DNA of 64,000 nucleotides from Streptomyces sp. Alt3 (GTDB taxonomy: Bacteria; Actinomycetota; Actinomycetes; Streptomycetales; Streptomycetaceae). Position numbers and translations under genes: made by a program. This document shows, piece by piece, positions 47,576 through 55,754 of this stretch (within the stretch, counting starts at the first letter, position 1; every line of letters starts with the position of its first letter). The notes beneath the pieces were generated by a model. The model saw only the letters and a program-made list of their open reading frames with translations. It was not told where the DNA came from and ran no database searches. Location: assembly GCF_030719215.1 (NCBI RefSeq), contig NZ_CP120983.1, forward strand, positions 3,534,001 through 3,598,000, in the 5' to 3' direction.

Positions 47576-47592
47576 GCGTACGCGGGCGGCGC

Positions 47593-48927
47593 TCAGGCAG
47601 CCGTGGCCAGCTGCTCGCGCGGGACGAACCGCACATGACGGCGGCCGGGCCGCAGGTCGACCTTGAGCCGCAGACCGCCGACGCGGGTCAGGGCGAAGCC
47701 GACACCGAGTGCGGCCAGCATCGAGATCGCGCCGCCGGCCGCCATGCCGGTCCTGGCGCCGTAGACGTCGCTGATCCAGCCGACGATCGGGGCGCCCACG
47801 GGCGTGCCGCCGGCGAAGACCATCATGTAGAGGCTCATCACCCGGCCCCGCATCTCCGGGTCCGCGGCCATCTGGACGCTGGTGTTCGCGCTGATGTTGG
47901 TCGTCAGCCCGATCATGCCGATCGGGACGAGCAGCAGCGAGAACAGCCAGACGGACGGAGACAGCGACGCGGCGATCTCCAGGGCACCGAACAGGGTGGC
48001 CGCGGCGACCAGCATCCGAAGACGCGAGGAACGGCGGCGGGCGGCGAGCAGGGCTCCGGCGAGGGAGCCGGCTGCCATGAGGATGTTGAAGAACGAGTAC
48101 ATCCCGGCGCCGCCGTGGTAGATCTCGTCGGCGAAGGCCGTCAGCCAGATCGGGAAGTTGAACCCGAAGGTGCCGACGAAGCCGACCAGGACGATCGGCC
48201 AGATCAGCTCGGGTCTGCCCGACACGTAGCGCAGTCCTTCGCGCAGTTGGCCCTTGGCGCGCTTGACCGTCACGGACGGGTGGAGCTCCTCGGTCCGCAT
48301 CATCATCAGGCCGACGAGGGGCGCCGCGAACGACAGGCCGTTCAGCAGGAACGCCCAGCCACTGCCGACCGTCGTGATCAGGACACCCGCGACGGCGGGG
48401 CCGATCAGCCGGGCGGACTGGAAGTTCGCCGAGTTCAGGCTGACCGCGTTGCGCAGCTGCGCGGGGCCGACCATCTCGGAGACGAACGACTGGCGGGCGG
48501 GGTTGTCGACGACGGTCACCATGCCGAGGAGGAAGGCGACCAGGTAGACGTGCCAGACCTCGACGACGCCGGAGAGGGTCAGGACGGCGAGTGCGATGCC
48601 GCACAGGCCGAGCGCTGCCTGGCTGATGAGGAGCAGCCGCCGCTTCGGGAGCCGGTCGGCGATGACGCCGCCGTACAGGCCGAAGAGGAGCATCGGGAGG
48701 AACTGGAGGGCCGTGGTGATGCCGACGGCGGCGGCGGACCCGGTGAGGCTCAGGACGAGCCAGTCCTGCGTGATGCGGGACATCCAGGTACCGGTGTTGG
48801 AGATCACGGCGCCCGTGGCGAACAGGCGGTAGTTACGGATCTTCAGCGACGAGAAGGTCCCGCCGGTCTTGCTCTCGTGGGTGGAAGTCGGTGCGGGGGC
48901 GGAGTCTGCTCCGGATCCCGTACTCAA
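47593..48927 (-). CDS. MFS transporter (MFS_3/Bcr-like exporter)
   Basis: 444 residues with about eleven or twelve membrane helices: FATGAVISNTGTWMSRITQDW, the GGVIADRLPKRRLLLISQA loop (motif A of MFS, about 80-100), TVVDNPARQSFVSEMVGP and NAVSLNSANFQSARLIGPAVAG define the MFS_3 (enterobactin-exporter-like) group. Start taken as TTG at 48927, because GAGGAGG lies 9 bases upstream and the next Met is far inside; the N-terminal 25 residues are Ser/Thr/Ala-rich. Ends with a clear hairpin. The MarR gene 91 bases upstream on the same strand suggests a drug-responsive pump operon. Confidence 0.9.
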   Translation of the reverse strand: MSTGSGADSAPAPTSTHESKTGGTFSSLKIRNYRLFATGAVISNTGTWMSRITQDWLVLSLTGSAAAVGITTALQFLPMLLFGLYGGVIADRLPKRRLLLISQAALGLCGIALAVLTLSGVVEVWHVYLVAFLLGMVTVVDNPARQSFVSEMVGPAQLRNAVSLNSANFQSARLIGPAVAGVLITTVGSGWAFLLNGLSFAAPLVGLMMMRTEELHPSVTVKRAKGQLREGLRYVSGRPELIWPIVLVGFVGTFGFNFPIWLTAFADEIYHGGAGMYSFFNILMAAGSLAGALLAARRRSSRLRMLVAAATLFGALEIAASLSPSVWLFSLLLVPIGMIGLTTNISANTSVQMAADPEMRGRVMSLYMMVFAGGTPVGAPIVGWISDVYGARTGMAAGGAISMLAALGVGFALTRVGGLRLKVDLRPGRRHVRFVPREQLATAA

Positions 48928-49018
48928 AAGGGTTCGCCTCCTCGGGCGTATACGGCGTTCGGACTGACGGGAGGTGGGCGGGGCTCCGCGGGCTGCCGAC
49001 CCGCGCGCCCCGCCGGTG

Positions 49019-49459
49019 TCACAGGTGGGCGAGCTTCTCCAGCACGGGCGCGGCGGCCCGCAGCGTCTCCCACTCCTCCTCGTCCAGGCCCTCGGCGAGG
49101 TCGGCCAGCCAGGCGTTCCGCTTGTCGCGGCTCTCGGCGAGCATGGCTTCCGCCTGCTCGGTCCGGCTGACCATCTTCTGCCGACGGTCATCGGGGTGCG
49201 GTTCCAGTCTGACCAGGCCCTTGGCTTCCAGCAGCGCGACGATCCGGGTCATCGACGGCGGCTGCACGTGCTCCTTGCGGGCCAGCTCACCGGGAGTGGC
49301 GGAACCGCAACGGGCGAGTGTGCCGAGCACCGACATCTCGGTGGGGCTCAGCGACTCGTCGACCCGCTGGTGCTTCAGGCGACGGCCCAGCAGCATCACG
49401 GCGGAGCGGAGGGAGCTCACGGCGGCGGCACTGTCGCCGTCGTGGATCAGGTCAGGCAT
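49019..49459 (-). CDS. MarR-family transcriptional regulator
   Basis: 146 residues. Winged helix: SPTEMSVLGTLARCGSATPGELARKEHVQPPSMTRIVALLEAKGLV in two parts (about 38-83) with the wing RLEPHPDDRRQKMVSRT; long dimerisation helices at both ends. Controls, most likely, itself and the MFS pump downstream. Two palindromes lie directly upstream of its start, within 50 bases. Confidence 0.92.
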   Translation of the reverse strand: MPDLIHDGDSAAAVSSLRSAVMLLGRRLKHQRVDESLSPTEMSVLGTLARCGSATPGELARKEHVQPPSMTRIVALLEAKGLVRLEPHPDDRRQKMVSRTEQAEAMLAESRDKRNAWLADLAEGLDEEEWETLRAAAPVLEKLAHL

Positions 49460-49477
49460 GTTCCTTAGCGTAACTCA

Positions 49478-49490
49478 TTAGCAATGCTAA
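49478..49490. promoter_or_regulatory. MarR-type operator TTAGCAATGCTAA
   Basis: Five-base perfect arms TTAGC / GCTAA, 19 bases upstream of the MarR start. A TTAGCG half-site closer to the start repeats the left arm. TTGC/TTAGC palindromes of this size are usual for MarR proteins, and the A/T-rich position suits overlap with the -10 region. Confidence 0.68.
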
Positions 49491-49491
49491 A

Positions 49492-49506
49492 TACCACCTG
49501 GTGGTA
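49492..49506. promoter_or_regulatory. 15-bp palindrome TACCACC-T-GGTGGTA
   Basis: Seven-base perfect arms around one T, one base beyond the TTAGC palindrome. A different sequence, so possibly bound by a different protein, or it is the -35 side operator of the MarR promoter. Confidence 0.55.
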
Positions 49507-49593
49507 CGCGCGCGAGAAACTGATCACCCGAACGAGTGAGTATGGGGCGGAAAGAGGCGCGAAAGTGCTGTGTGTGCCGCGACCCTGCTTGGC

Positions 49594-49809
49594 ATGGGAT
49601 CGACAGTGCTCAGCCTGCGCATAGACGGTGAGCTGCTCGAGCGGCTCCGCCGGCACGCCGCCAGACGCGGCATGACCGTCCAGGACTACGTGGTCCGGAC
49701 GCTCGTCCGCGACGATTTCGACGAGCGTTTCCACGCCGCCGTCGACGAGACGGAGAAGTTCTACGGGGAGGAGCCCCGTCACGCGGACCCGGCCGACCGG
49801 GTCACATGA
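49594..49809 (+). CDS. Ribbon-helix-helix (CopG-like) protein
   Basis: 71 residues. STVLSLRIDGELLERLRRHAARRG then VQDYVVRTLVRDD (about 3-42) is a ribbon-helix-helix DNA-binding fold; the rest is an acidic tail with VDETEKFYGEE. Such proteins are antitoxins or local repressors, but no toxin gene follows. Start: ATG at 49594 keeps the strand of the ribbon intact; a GTG at 49570 adds eight residues and cannot be excluded. Divergent from MarR. Ends near a bidirectional hairpin. Confidence 0.75.
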   Translation: MGSTVLSLRIDGELLERLRRHAARRGMTVQDYVVRTLVRDDFDERFHAAVDETEKFYGEEPRHADPADRVT

Positions 49810-49816
49810 CGGAGTT

Positions 49817-49833
49817 CCGCCCCGCAGGGGTGG
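49817..49833. terminator. Small hairpin between convergent RHH and purine permease genes
   Basis: CCGCCCC / GGGGTGG (one G-U pair) with a GCA loop in the 40-bp gap between the two stops. Confidence 0.5.
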
Positions 49834-49849
49834 AGACGTCCGTACGTGC

Positions 49850-51301
49850 TTACGTGAGGCCGAGCGCCGGCATCGCGTAGTAGAAGACGAAGACCGCGGA
49901 CACCACGTACATGGCCGCCGGGACCTCACGGCCACGGCCGGCCGCCAGGCGCATCACGCTGAAGGCGATGCAGCCGATGCCGATGCCGTTGGTGATCGAG
50001 TACGTGAGCGGCATCATCAGCATCGCGAGGAACGCCGGGATCGCGAGGGTCATGTCGCCCCAGTCGATGTCCCGCACATTGCCCGCGAGGATCAGGAACC
50101 CGACCGCGATCAGGGCCGGGGTGGCCGCCTGCGAGGGAACCATCGTCGCCAGCGGCGTCAGGAACAGCGCCACCGTGAAGAGCAGGCCGCTCACCACGCT
50201 CGCAAGACCCGTACGGGCACCCTCACCGACGCCCGCCGTGGACTCCACGAAGCAGGTCGAGGCCGAGGAGGAGCTGATGCCGCCCGCGGCGACGGCGACA
50301 CCGTCGACGAGGAGGACCTTGTTGATGCCCGGGAAGTTGCCGTCCTTGTCCATCAGCTTGGCCTCGTCGCCGACGCCGAGGATGGTGCCCATCGCGTCGA
50401 AGAAGCAGGACAGCAGCACGGTGAAGACGAAGAGGATGCCGGTCAGCAGACCGACCTTGCCGAAGCCGCCGAACAGGCTGACCTCGCCGATTAGCCCGAA
50501 GTCGGGTGACGACACCGGGTTCCCCGGCCACGCCGGGACGGTCAGACCCCAGGCGTCGGCCGGCAGGTCCGCGACCGCGTCGATGACCAGCGCCACGACC
50601 GTCATGACGACGATGGAGAGCAGGATCGCGCCGGGCACCTTGCGGACGATCAGCGCGAGGGTCAGCAGCGTGCCGAGGATGAAGACCAGGACGGGCCAGC
50701 CGTTGAGGTGGCCGTCGCTGCCGAGCTGCAGCGGCACCGTGGTGTGCGCGGCGTCCGGGATGCGGGAGACGAAGCCCGAGTCGACCAGACCGACCAGCAG
50801 CACGAAGAGACCGATGCCGATCGCGATGCCCTTGCGGAGCGAGCGCGGCACGGCGTTCATCACGCGCTCCCGGAGCCCGGTCGCCACCAGCAGCATCACG
50901 ACGATGCCGGCGAGGACGACCATGCCCATCGCGTCCGCCCAGCTCATGCGGGGGGCGAGCTGGAGGGCGACGACGGTGTTGACTCCGAGGCCGGCGGCGA
51001 GCGCGATCGGCACGTTGCCGATGACACCCATCAGGAGCGTGGAGAACGCGGCCGCCAGCACGGTGGCCGTGACGAGCTGGCCACCGTCGAGCTGGTGCCC
51101 GTACATGTCCTTCGCGCTGCCGAGGATGATCGGGTTCAGCACGATGATGTACGCCATCGCGAAGAAGGTGGCGAATCCGCCACGGATCTCGCGCGCGACC
51201 GTCGACCCCCGCTCGGAGATCTTGAAGTAACGGTCGAGGACGCCGTGCGGCTGCTGCGGCATCGGAGGCTGATCGACCGGAGCGGTGGCCGAGGAGGACA
51301 T
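49850..51301 (-). CDS. NCS2-family purine permease (AzgA/GhxP type)
   Basis: 483 residues with about thirteen membrane helices. AzgA signatures: GGFATFFAMAYIIVLNPIILG near 40-60, AAGLGVNTVVALQLAPRMSW, FFDAMGTILGVGDEAKLMD (about 300-318) and SSSASTCFVESTAGVGEGARTGLASVV, the substrate region. Proton symport of adenine, guanine or hypoxanthine across the plasma membrane. ATG start. The upstream 176 bases are A/T-rich (see the promoter entry). No linked purine gene. Confidence 0.92.
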   Translation of the reverse strand: MSSSATAPVDQPPMPQQPHGVLDRYFKISERGSTVAREIRGGFATFFAMAYIIVLNPIILGSAKDMYGHQLDGGQLVTATVLAAAFSTLLMGVIGNVPIALAAGLGVNTVVALQLAPRMSWADAMGMVVLAGIVVMLLVATGLRERVMNAVPRSLRKGIAIGIGLFVLLVGLVDSGFVSRIPDAAHTTVPLQLGSDGHLNGWPVLVFILGTLLTLALIVRKVPGAILLSIVVMTVVALVIDAVADLPADAWGLTVPAWPGNPVSSPDFGLIGEVSLFGGFGKVGLLTGILFVFTVLLSCFFDAMGTILGVGDEAKLMDKDGNFPGINKVLLVDGVAVAAGGISSSSASTCFVESTAGVGEGARTGLASVVSGLLFTVALFLTPLATMVPSQAATPALIAVGFLILAGNVRDIDWGDMTLAIPAFLAMLMMPLTYSITNGIGIGCIAFSVMRLAAGRGREVPAAMYVVSAVFVFYYAMPALGLT

Positions 51302-51465
51302 GTATGACCTTCAGTCGTGCATCGAGGGGATGAAAACAGTCAGATTTGGATGTTCACACGAATAATTCGAGTCATCCACAAGCAGATTCAGTATGAATAC
51401 ATAAGCCAAAGATCGCTATCTCCGCGCGTAGATCCTTGGGCCGTCTGGCTCGCAGCACCCCCGGC
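51302..51465. other. A/T-rich promoter region of the purine permease
   Basis: Between the permease start (51301) and the DUF2530 promoter. It is one of the most A/T-rich stretches in the window (GAATAATTCGAGTC, TATGAATACATAAG), which suits the strong promoter or regulator sites of a transporter gene. I cannot make a convincing purine-riboswitch fold from it. Confidence 0.4.
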
Positions 51466-51477
51466 TAGACTGATCGC
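51466..51477 (+). promoter_or_regulatory. TAGACT -10 box before the DUF2530 gene (leaderless)
   Basis: TAGACT at 51466-51471 ends 7 bases before the ATG at 51478, predicting transcription from the start codon. Confidence 0.58.
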
Positions 51478-51762
51478 ATGGAGAAGTGGACACCCAAGCA
51501 CGAGGCGCCCGAACCCCTGGAGGGGCCGGTCGTCGCCACCGTCACCGGCGGCACGATCCTGTGGTTCGTCCTCTTCGTGGTCCAGGTCCCCTTCTACGGC
51601 TGGTTCGACGACCGCGGGCACGCCTGGTGGATCTGGGTCTGTCTGGCCGGCGCCGGCCTCGGCCTGATCGGCATCTGGTTCGTCCGCGGGCGTGACGCGG
51701 CGATCAAGCGCGCGGCCGCGCGGGCCGCCGAGGAGTCCGCCCCGGACACCGCGCACCCCTGA
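51478..51762 (+). CDS. DUF2530 membrane protein
   Basis: 94 residues with two membrane helices: VVATVTGGTILWFVLFVVQVPF (about 18-39) and WWIWVCLAGAGLGLIGIWFV (about 49-68), ending in a basic, Ala-rich cytoplasmic tail (RGRDAAIKRAAARAAEES). Order and length are those of DUF2530, an actinobacterial family without known function. ATG placed by the -10 box 7 bases upstream. Not obviously in an operon. Confidence 0.88.
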   Translation: MEKWTPKHEAPEPLEGPVVATVTGGTILWFVLFVVQVPFYGWFDDRGHAWWIWVCLAGAGLGLIGIWFVRGRDAAIKRAAARAAEESAPDTAHP

Positions 51763-51889
51763 CGGCCTCCGCCCACACGCGACGCCCTCCCCCCGTGGGA
51801 GGTGGCACCGCGTACGACCACGGGACCATTCCGCTCCTCCCCCGGTCTGATCTTCAGCCGCCCGGCGGGTGAACAGCCCCGGGCACCCG

Positions 51890-51902
51890 TACGGTCGGAT
51901 TC
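51890..51902 (+). promoter_or_regulatory. TACGGT -10 box before the P-type ATPase gene (leaderless)
   Basis: TACGGT at 51890-51895 ends 8 bases before the ATG at 51903; no ribosome site is present. Confidence 0.52.
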
Positions 51903-54305
51903 ATGACGCAGCGGGCACTCGACTCCTCCGGTGAGCGACCGGACTCCGTACGCACCTCTCCCGCGCCGGCGGGTGGGCTGACCACCGCCGAGGTCGCCGA
52001 GCGGGTGGCACGGGGCGAGGTCAACGACGTACCGGTCCGCTCGTCCCGGTCGGTCACCGAGATCGTCCGCGCGAACGTCCTCACCCGGTTCAACCTGATC
52101 ATCGGCGTGCTCTGGGTGATCATGCTGTTCGTCGCGCCGATCCAGGACAGCCTCTTCGGCTTCGTGATCATCGCGAACACCGGGATCGGCATCGTCCAGG
52201 AGTGGCGGGCCAAGAAGACCCTGGACAGCCTCGCGGTGATCGGCGAGGCCAGACCGACGGTGCGGCGCGACGGCAGACCGGCCGAGGTCTCCGTGTCCGA
52301 GATCGTCCTCGGTGACCTGGTGGAGCTGGGCCCCGGGGACAAGGCCGTCGTCGACGGCACGGTCGTCGAGGCCGACAGCCTGGAGATCGACGAGTCGCTG
52401 CTGACGGGCGAGGCCGACCCCGTCGTGAAGCGGCCCGGCGACCCGGTGATGTCCGGCAGCTTCGTCGTCGCCGGGGGCGGTGCGTTCACCGCCACCAAGG
52501 TCGGCCGCGAGGCCTACGCCGCGCAGCTCGCCGAGGAGGCGTCCCGCTTCACGCTCGTCCAGTCCGAACTGCGCAGCGGGATCAGCACGATCCTCAAGTA
52601 CGTGACGTGGATGATGGTGCCGACCGCGATCGGGCTGATCATCAGCCAGCTGGTCGTCAAGGACAACAACTTCAAGGACTCGGTCGCCCGCACGGTCGGC
52701 GGCATCGTCCCGATGATCCCCGAGGGCCTGGTCCTGCTCACCTCGGTCGCCTTCGCGATCGGCGTCATCCGGCTCGGCCGCAAGCAGTGCCTCGTGCAGG
52801 AGCTGCCCGCCATCGAGGGGCTGGCCCGCGTCGACATCGTCTGCCTGGACAAGACCGGCACCCTCACCGAGGGCGGCATGGACGTCACCGAGGTCCGCCC
52901 GCTGAACGGTTCCGACGAGGGCTACGTGCACCGTGTCCTGGGCGCCCTGGGGGCCTCCGACCCACGGCCCAACGCCAGCCTCCAGGCCATCATCGACGCC
53001 TACCCGGACGGCGGGGGCTGGGACGTCACGGGGACCGTGCCCTTCTCCTCGGCCCGCAAGTACAGCGGCGCCTCCTTCGGCGAGGGGAACGGCGACGCGT
53101 CCGCCTGGCTCCTCGGCGCCCCCGACGTGCTGCTGGCCCCGGACGACCCCGCCCTCGCCGAGACGGGCCACCTCAACGAACAGGGGCTGCGGGTCCTGCT
53201 CCTCGCCCGGGTGCGGGGCGAGCTGGACGCCCCGGAGGCCGCCTCCGAGGCCGTGCCGGCCGCACTCGTCGTCCTGGAGCAGCGGCTGCGGCCGGACGCC
53301 GGGGAGACCCTGGCCTACTTCGAGGACCAGAACGTCGCCGCGAAGGTCATCTCCGGCGACAACGCCGTCTCGGTCGGCGCGGTGGCCCAGAAGCTCGGCA
53401 TGCCGGGCGCCGAGCACGCCCTCGACGCGCGCAGGCTGCCCGAGGACCGCGACGACATGGCCACGGAGATCGAGCGGAACGCGGTGTTCGGCCGGGTCAC
53501 CCCGCAGCAGAAGCGCGACATGGTCGCCGCGCTCCAGACCCGCGGGCACACCGTCGCGATGACCGGTGACGGCGTCAACGACGTGCTCGCGCTGAAGGAC
53601 GCCGACATCGGGGTCGCCATGGGATCGGGCTCGGAGGCGACCCGCGCGGTGGCTCAGATCGTGCTGCTGAACAACAGCTTCGCGACGCTTCCGTCGGTCG
53701 TGGCCGAGGGCCGCCGGGTCATCGGCAACATCACCCGGGTCGCCACCCTGTTCCTGACGAAGACCGTCTACTCGGTGCTGCTGGCGATCCTGGTGGTCTG
53801 CTTCCAGGTGGAGTACCCGTTCCTGCCCCGCCACCTGACGCTGCTGTCGACACTGACGATCGGCATTCCCGCGTTCTTCCTGGCGCTCGCGCCCAACAAG
53901 GAGCGTGCCCGGCCGCACTTCGTGCGCCGCGTCATGCGGTACGCGGTCCCGTCAGGGGTCATCGCGGCGGCGGCGACCTTCACCACGTATCTGCTGGCCC
54001 GCCACCACTACGCCGGGACGGGGGCGCTGGACGCGGAGACCAGCGCGGCCACACTCACGCTGTTCCTGGTCTCCATGTGGGTCCTGGCGATCATCGCCCG
54101 CCCGTACACCTGGTGGCGGATCGCCCTGGTGGCGACGATGGGCCTGTGCTTCCTCGTCGTGCTCGCGGTGCCGTGGCTCCAGGACTTCTTCGCCCTGAAG
54201 CTGGTCGGGACCACGATGCCGTGGGCCGCGGTCGGGATCGCGGCGGTAGCGGCGGCCGTCCTCGAACTGGCCTGGAGGCTGGTCGGCCGCCGCTTCCCCA
54301 CTTAG
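51903..54305 (+). CDS. CtpE-like P-type ATPase (probable Ca2+ transporter)
   Basis: 800 residues. P-type ATPase motifs: TGEAD in ESLLTGEADPV (about 166-176), phosphorylation site D316-KTGTLT, MTGDGVNDVLALKDADIGVAMG hinge (about 552-574). The membrane motif in helix 4 is P273-E-G-L, as in the CtpE subfamily, not the heavy-metal CPC. Ten predicted helices in the E1-E2 layout. CtpE of Mycobacterium takes up calcium; the same role is likely here (inference). The start is ATG 51903 directly after a -10 box. The gene is followed by three 16-base tandem repeats. Confidence 0.9.
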   Translation: MTQRALDSSGERPDSVRTSPAPAGGLTTAEVAERVARGEVNDVPVRSSRSVTEIVRANVLTRFNLIIGVLWVIMLFVAPIQDSLFGFVIIANTGIGIVQEWRAKKTLDSLAVIGEARPTVRRDGRPAEVSVSEIVLGDLVELGPGDKAVVDGTVVEADSLEIDESLLTGEADPVVKRPGDPVMSGSFVVAGGGAFTATKVGREAYAAQLAEEASRFTLVQSELRSGISTILKYVTWMMVPTAIGLIISQLVVKDNNFKDSVARTVGGIVPMIPEGLVLLTSVAFAIGVIRLGRKQCLVQELPAIEGLARVDIVCLDKTGTLTEGGMDVTEVRPLNGSDEGYVHRVLGALGASDPRPNASLQAIIDAYPDGGGWDVTGTVPFSSARKYSGASFGEGNGDASAWLLGAPDVLLAPDDPALAETGHLNEQGLRVLLLARVRGELDAPEAASEAVPAALVVLEQRLRPDAGETLAYFEDQNVAAKVISGDNAVSVGAVAQKLGMPGAEHALDARRLPEDRDDMATEIERNAVFGRVTPQQKRDMVAALQTRGHTVAMTGDGVNDVLALKDADIGVAMGSGSEATRAVAQIVLLNNSFATLPSVVAEGRRVIGNITRVATLFLTKTVYSVLLAILVVCFQVEYPFLPRHLTLLSTLTIGIPAFFLALAPNKERARPHFVRRVMRYAVPSGVIAAAATFTTYLLARHHYAGTGALDAETSAATLTLFLVSMWVLAIIARPYTWWRIALVATMGLCFLVVLAVPWLQDFFALKLVGTTMPWAAVGIAAVAAAVLELAWRLVGRRFPT

Positions 54306-54352
54306 ATCCGTGAACACGTGGATCCGTGAACACGTAAATCCGTGAAGGTGTC
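54305..54352. repeat. Three 16-base tandem repeats after the P-type ATPase
   Basis: GATCCGTGAACACGTG (54305-54320), GATCCGTGAACACGTA (54321-54336) and a degenerate third copy, AATCCGTGAAGGTGTC (54337-54352). Each copy contains CGTG-AA-CACG symmetry. They begin on the last base of the ATPase stop. Confidence 0.8.
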
Positions 54353-54361
54353 GCCCTTCGG
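54340..54361. terminator. Weak hairpin between convergent genes
   Basis: CCG(T)GAAGG pairs with CCTTCGG around TGTCGC, next to the stop of the secreted protein gene; includes part of the third tandem repeat. Confidence 0.42.
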
Positions 54362-55228
54362 CTACTTCACGTCGACGAAGTCACCCGCGGCCGTGACGGT
54401 CGGGGTGGTGGACGTACCGGCGAAGCTGTAACGCCAGTAGCCGTCCACGGACGCCTTGACCGTGGTCTTCAGCGCGCCGGTGCTGCTCGACTTGATGGTC
54501 TTGACGGTGGTGTAGGTGCTGCTGGTCTTCTTACGGAACTGCAGCTTGACCGCCTGGGTCGCGTAGCCCTTGTAGGTGCCGGTCTCCCAGTTGGCACGCG
54601 AGAGCTTGCCGGTGACCGTGATGGTCTTGCCCTTCTTCACGGGCTCCGGGGCGGCGTTGACGGTCACCTTGGAGAGGCGCTGGACGCGCGCCTTGGAGTA
54701 GAAGTCGTTCCACGCGACCGAGGACTGGTCACCGGCGAGCGCACCCGCGGTGACGTGCCAGGTGCCGGCCAGGGCGTTCTTGTACAGGTCCTCGCCGGGG
54801 ACGATCGTGATCGTCATCTTGCAGGTGGCGGTGGTGGCGCTGGACTTGGTGCAGGTGGCCGCGTCCTCGTTCGGCGCCACCCAGCCGTCGACGTTCGTCT
54901 CGACGTCCGTGCCGTGCCACAGGTCGACGTAGCCGTCGGCGATGCCGGACGGGTGCGAGGCGGTGACCGAGACGCTGATCTTCTTCGAGGCCGTGGTGCC
55001 GAGGACGATGTCCTTGCCGCCGTTGATGACGACCTTCGAGATCACGGGCTCGGACACGGCGACGCGCGCGGCCGCACGCGGGGCCTTGGCGCCGAGGCCG
55101 AACGCCTCGGCCGCGGTGGGCTTGTCCAGGCTCGGAACAGCCTGGTCGCCCGCCTGCGCCGCCGGAACGGCGAGGGCGGACAGGGCCAGGGCGCCGGAAA
55201 CAGCGGCGACAGTGGCACGAATACGCAT
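54362..55228 (-). CDS. Secreted beta-sandwich protein (possibly DUF5707)
   Basis: 288 residues. Signal peptide with the AQA cleavage site at residue 26 (VSGALALSALAVPAAQA). The mature part has two Ig-like beta domains: first (about 60-175) with VISKVVINGGKDIVLGTT, SVSVTASHPSGIADGYVDLW and a Cys pair (AATCTKSSATTATCKMTI) likely disulfide bonded; second (about 195-288) with GKTITVTGKLSRANWETG and TTVKASVDGYWRYSFAGT, like the Streptomyces calcium-free adhesin-like repeats. The layout recalls DUF5707 proteins. Probably cell-wall or extracellular. ATG at 55228; an upstream inverted repeat (55288-55316) may control it. Confidence 0.82.
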   Translation of the reverse strand: MRIRATVAAVSGALALSALAVPAAQAGDQAVPSLDKPTAAEAFGLGAKAPRAAARVAVSEPVISKVVINGGKDIVLGTTASKKISVSVTASHPSGIADGYVDLWHGTDVETNVDGWVAPNEDAATCTKSSATTATCKMTITIVPGEDLYKNALAGTWHVTAGALAGDQSSVAWNDFYSKARVQRLSKVTVNAAPEPVKKGKTITVTGKLSRANWETGTYKGYATQAVKLQFRKKTSSTYTTVKTIKSSSTGALKTTVKASVDGYWRYSFAGTSTTPTVTAAGDFVDVK

Positions 55229-55287
55229 GTGTTCCCCAAGTGGAGAAGGGGGCCCGTGGCAAGTCCCTCGTCCGACGGTCCCCATGT

Positions 55288-55316
55288 GGTCTGTGAGTCT
55301 GCTGACTCCACAGACC
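55288..55316. repeat. Inverted repeat GGTCTGTG/CACAGACC upstream of the secreted protein gene
   Basis: Eight-base perfect arms with a further AGTC/GACT pairing inside, 60 bases upstream of the leftward start at 55228. Candidate operator. Confidence 0.45.
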
Positions 55317-55472
55317 CAGACAGGTCACACACGTGAAAGGTTGTGCCCACTCGGCAACTTTCCTGTGAAGATCAGATCAACTGCGCGACTCCTTGGCTCA
55401 GCTGCAACGGCAGACCTCCGACCGACGTCTCCGTCAAGAAGCATGACTTCATGGACGCGGAGGAGGACACCG

Positions 55473-55736
55473 ATGATCGACCCGCTCACCGGAGTGGTCG
55501 TGGTCGCAGCCGTGGGAGCGGCGACGGCTTTCGTGAGTGACCGGATCCTCCGCAGACGGAAGCGCGCGTTCCGGGACCGCTACGGAACCTACGACGGATT
55601 CCGGACGCGGGTGGACGCGGACGAGGTCCGCGCCGTACGCGACGCGCGGGGCGAGGTCGCGGCGGTCAAGGCCGTCCGTGACCGCCACCCGCTCGCCTCG
55701 CTCGCCCACGCGCACCGGTACGTCAAGGAGCTGTGA
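55473..55736 (+). CDS. Small single-span membrane protein
   Basis: 87 residues. ATG at 55473 preceded by GGAGGAGG at 6 bases, a very strong site. N-terminal hydrophobic helix (PLTGVVVVAAVGAATAFVSD, about 4-23) then a strongly charged cytoplasmic tail (RILRRRKRAFRDRYG, VDADEVRAVRDARGEVAAVK, HAHRYVKEL). A long rightward frame runs in from 54942 but only as antisense to the secreted protein gene. No family recognised. Confidence 0.78.
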   Translation: MIDPLTGVVVVAAVGAATAFVSDRILRRRKRAFRDRYGTYDGFRTRVDADEVRAVRDARGEVAAVKAVRDRHPLASLAHAHRYVKEL

Positions 55737-55754
55737 GCCCCGGCACGGGACCGC

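Noticed and set aside
47050..49170. Rightward frame of 706 codons opposite the MFS and MarR genes
   Set aside because: Shadow frame rich in Gly/Arg/Glu/Asp with no domain; the MFS and MarR genes on the other strand are certain.
51302..51477. Purine riboswitch before the AzgA-type permease
   Set aside because: The region is A/T-rich, but I cannot form the three-way junction or find the conserved core of a purine aptamer.
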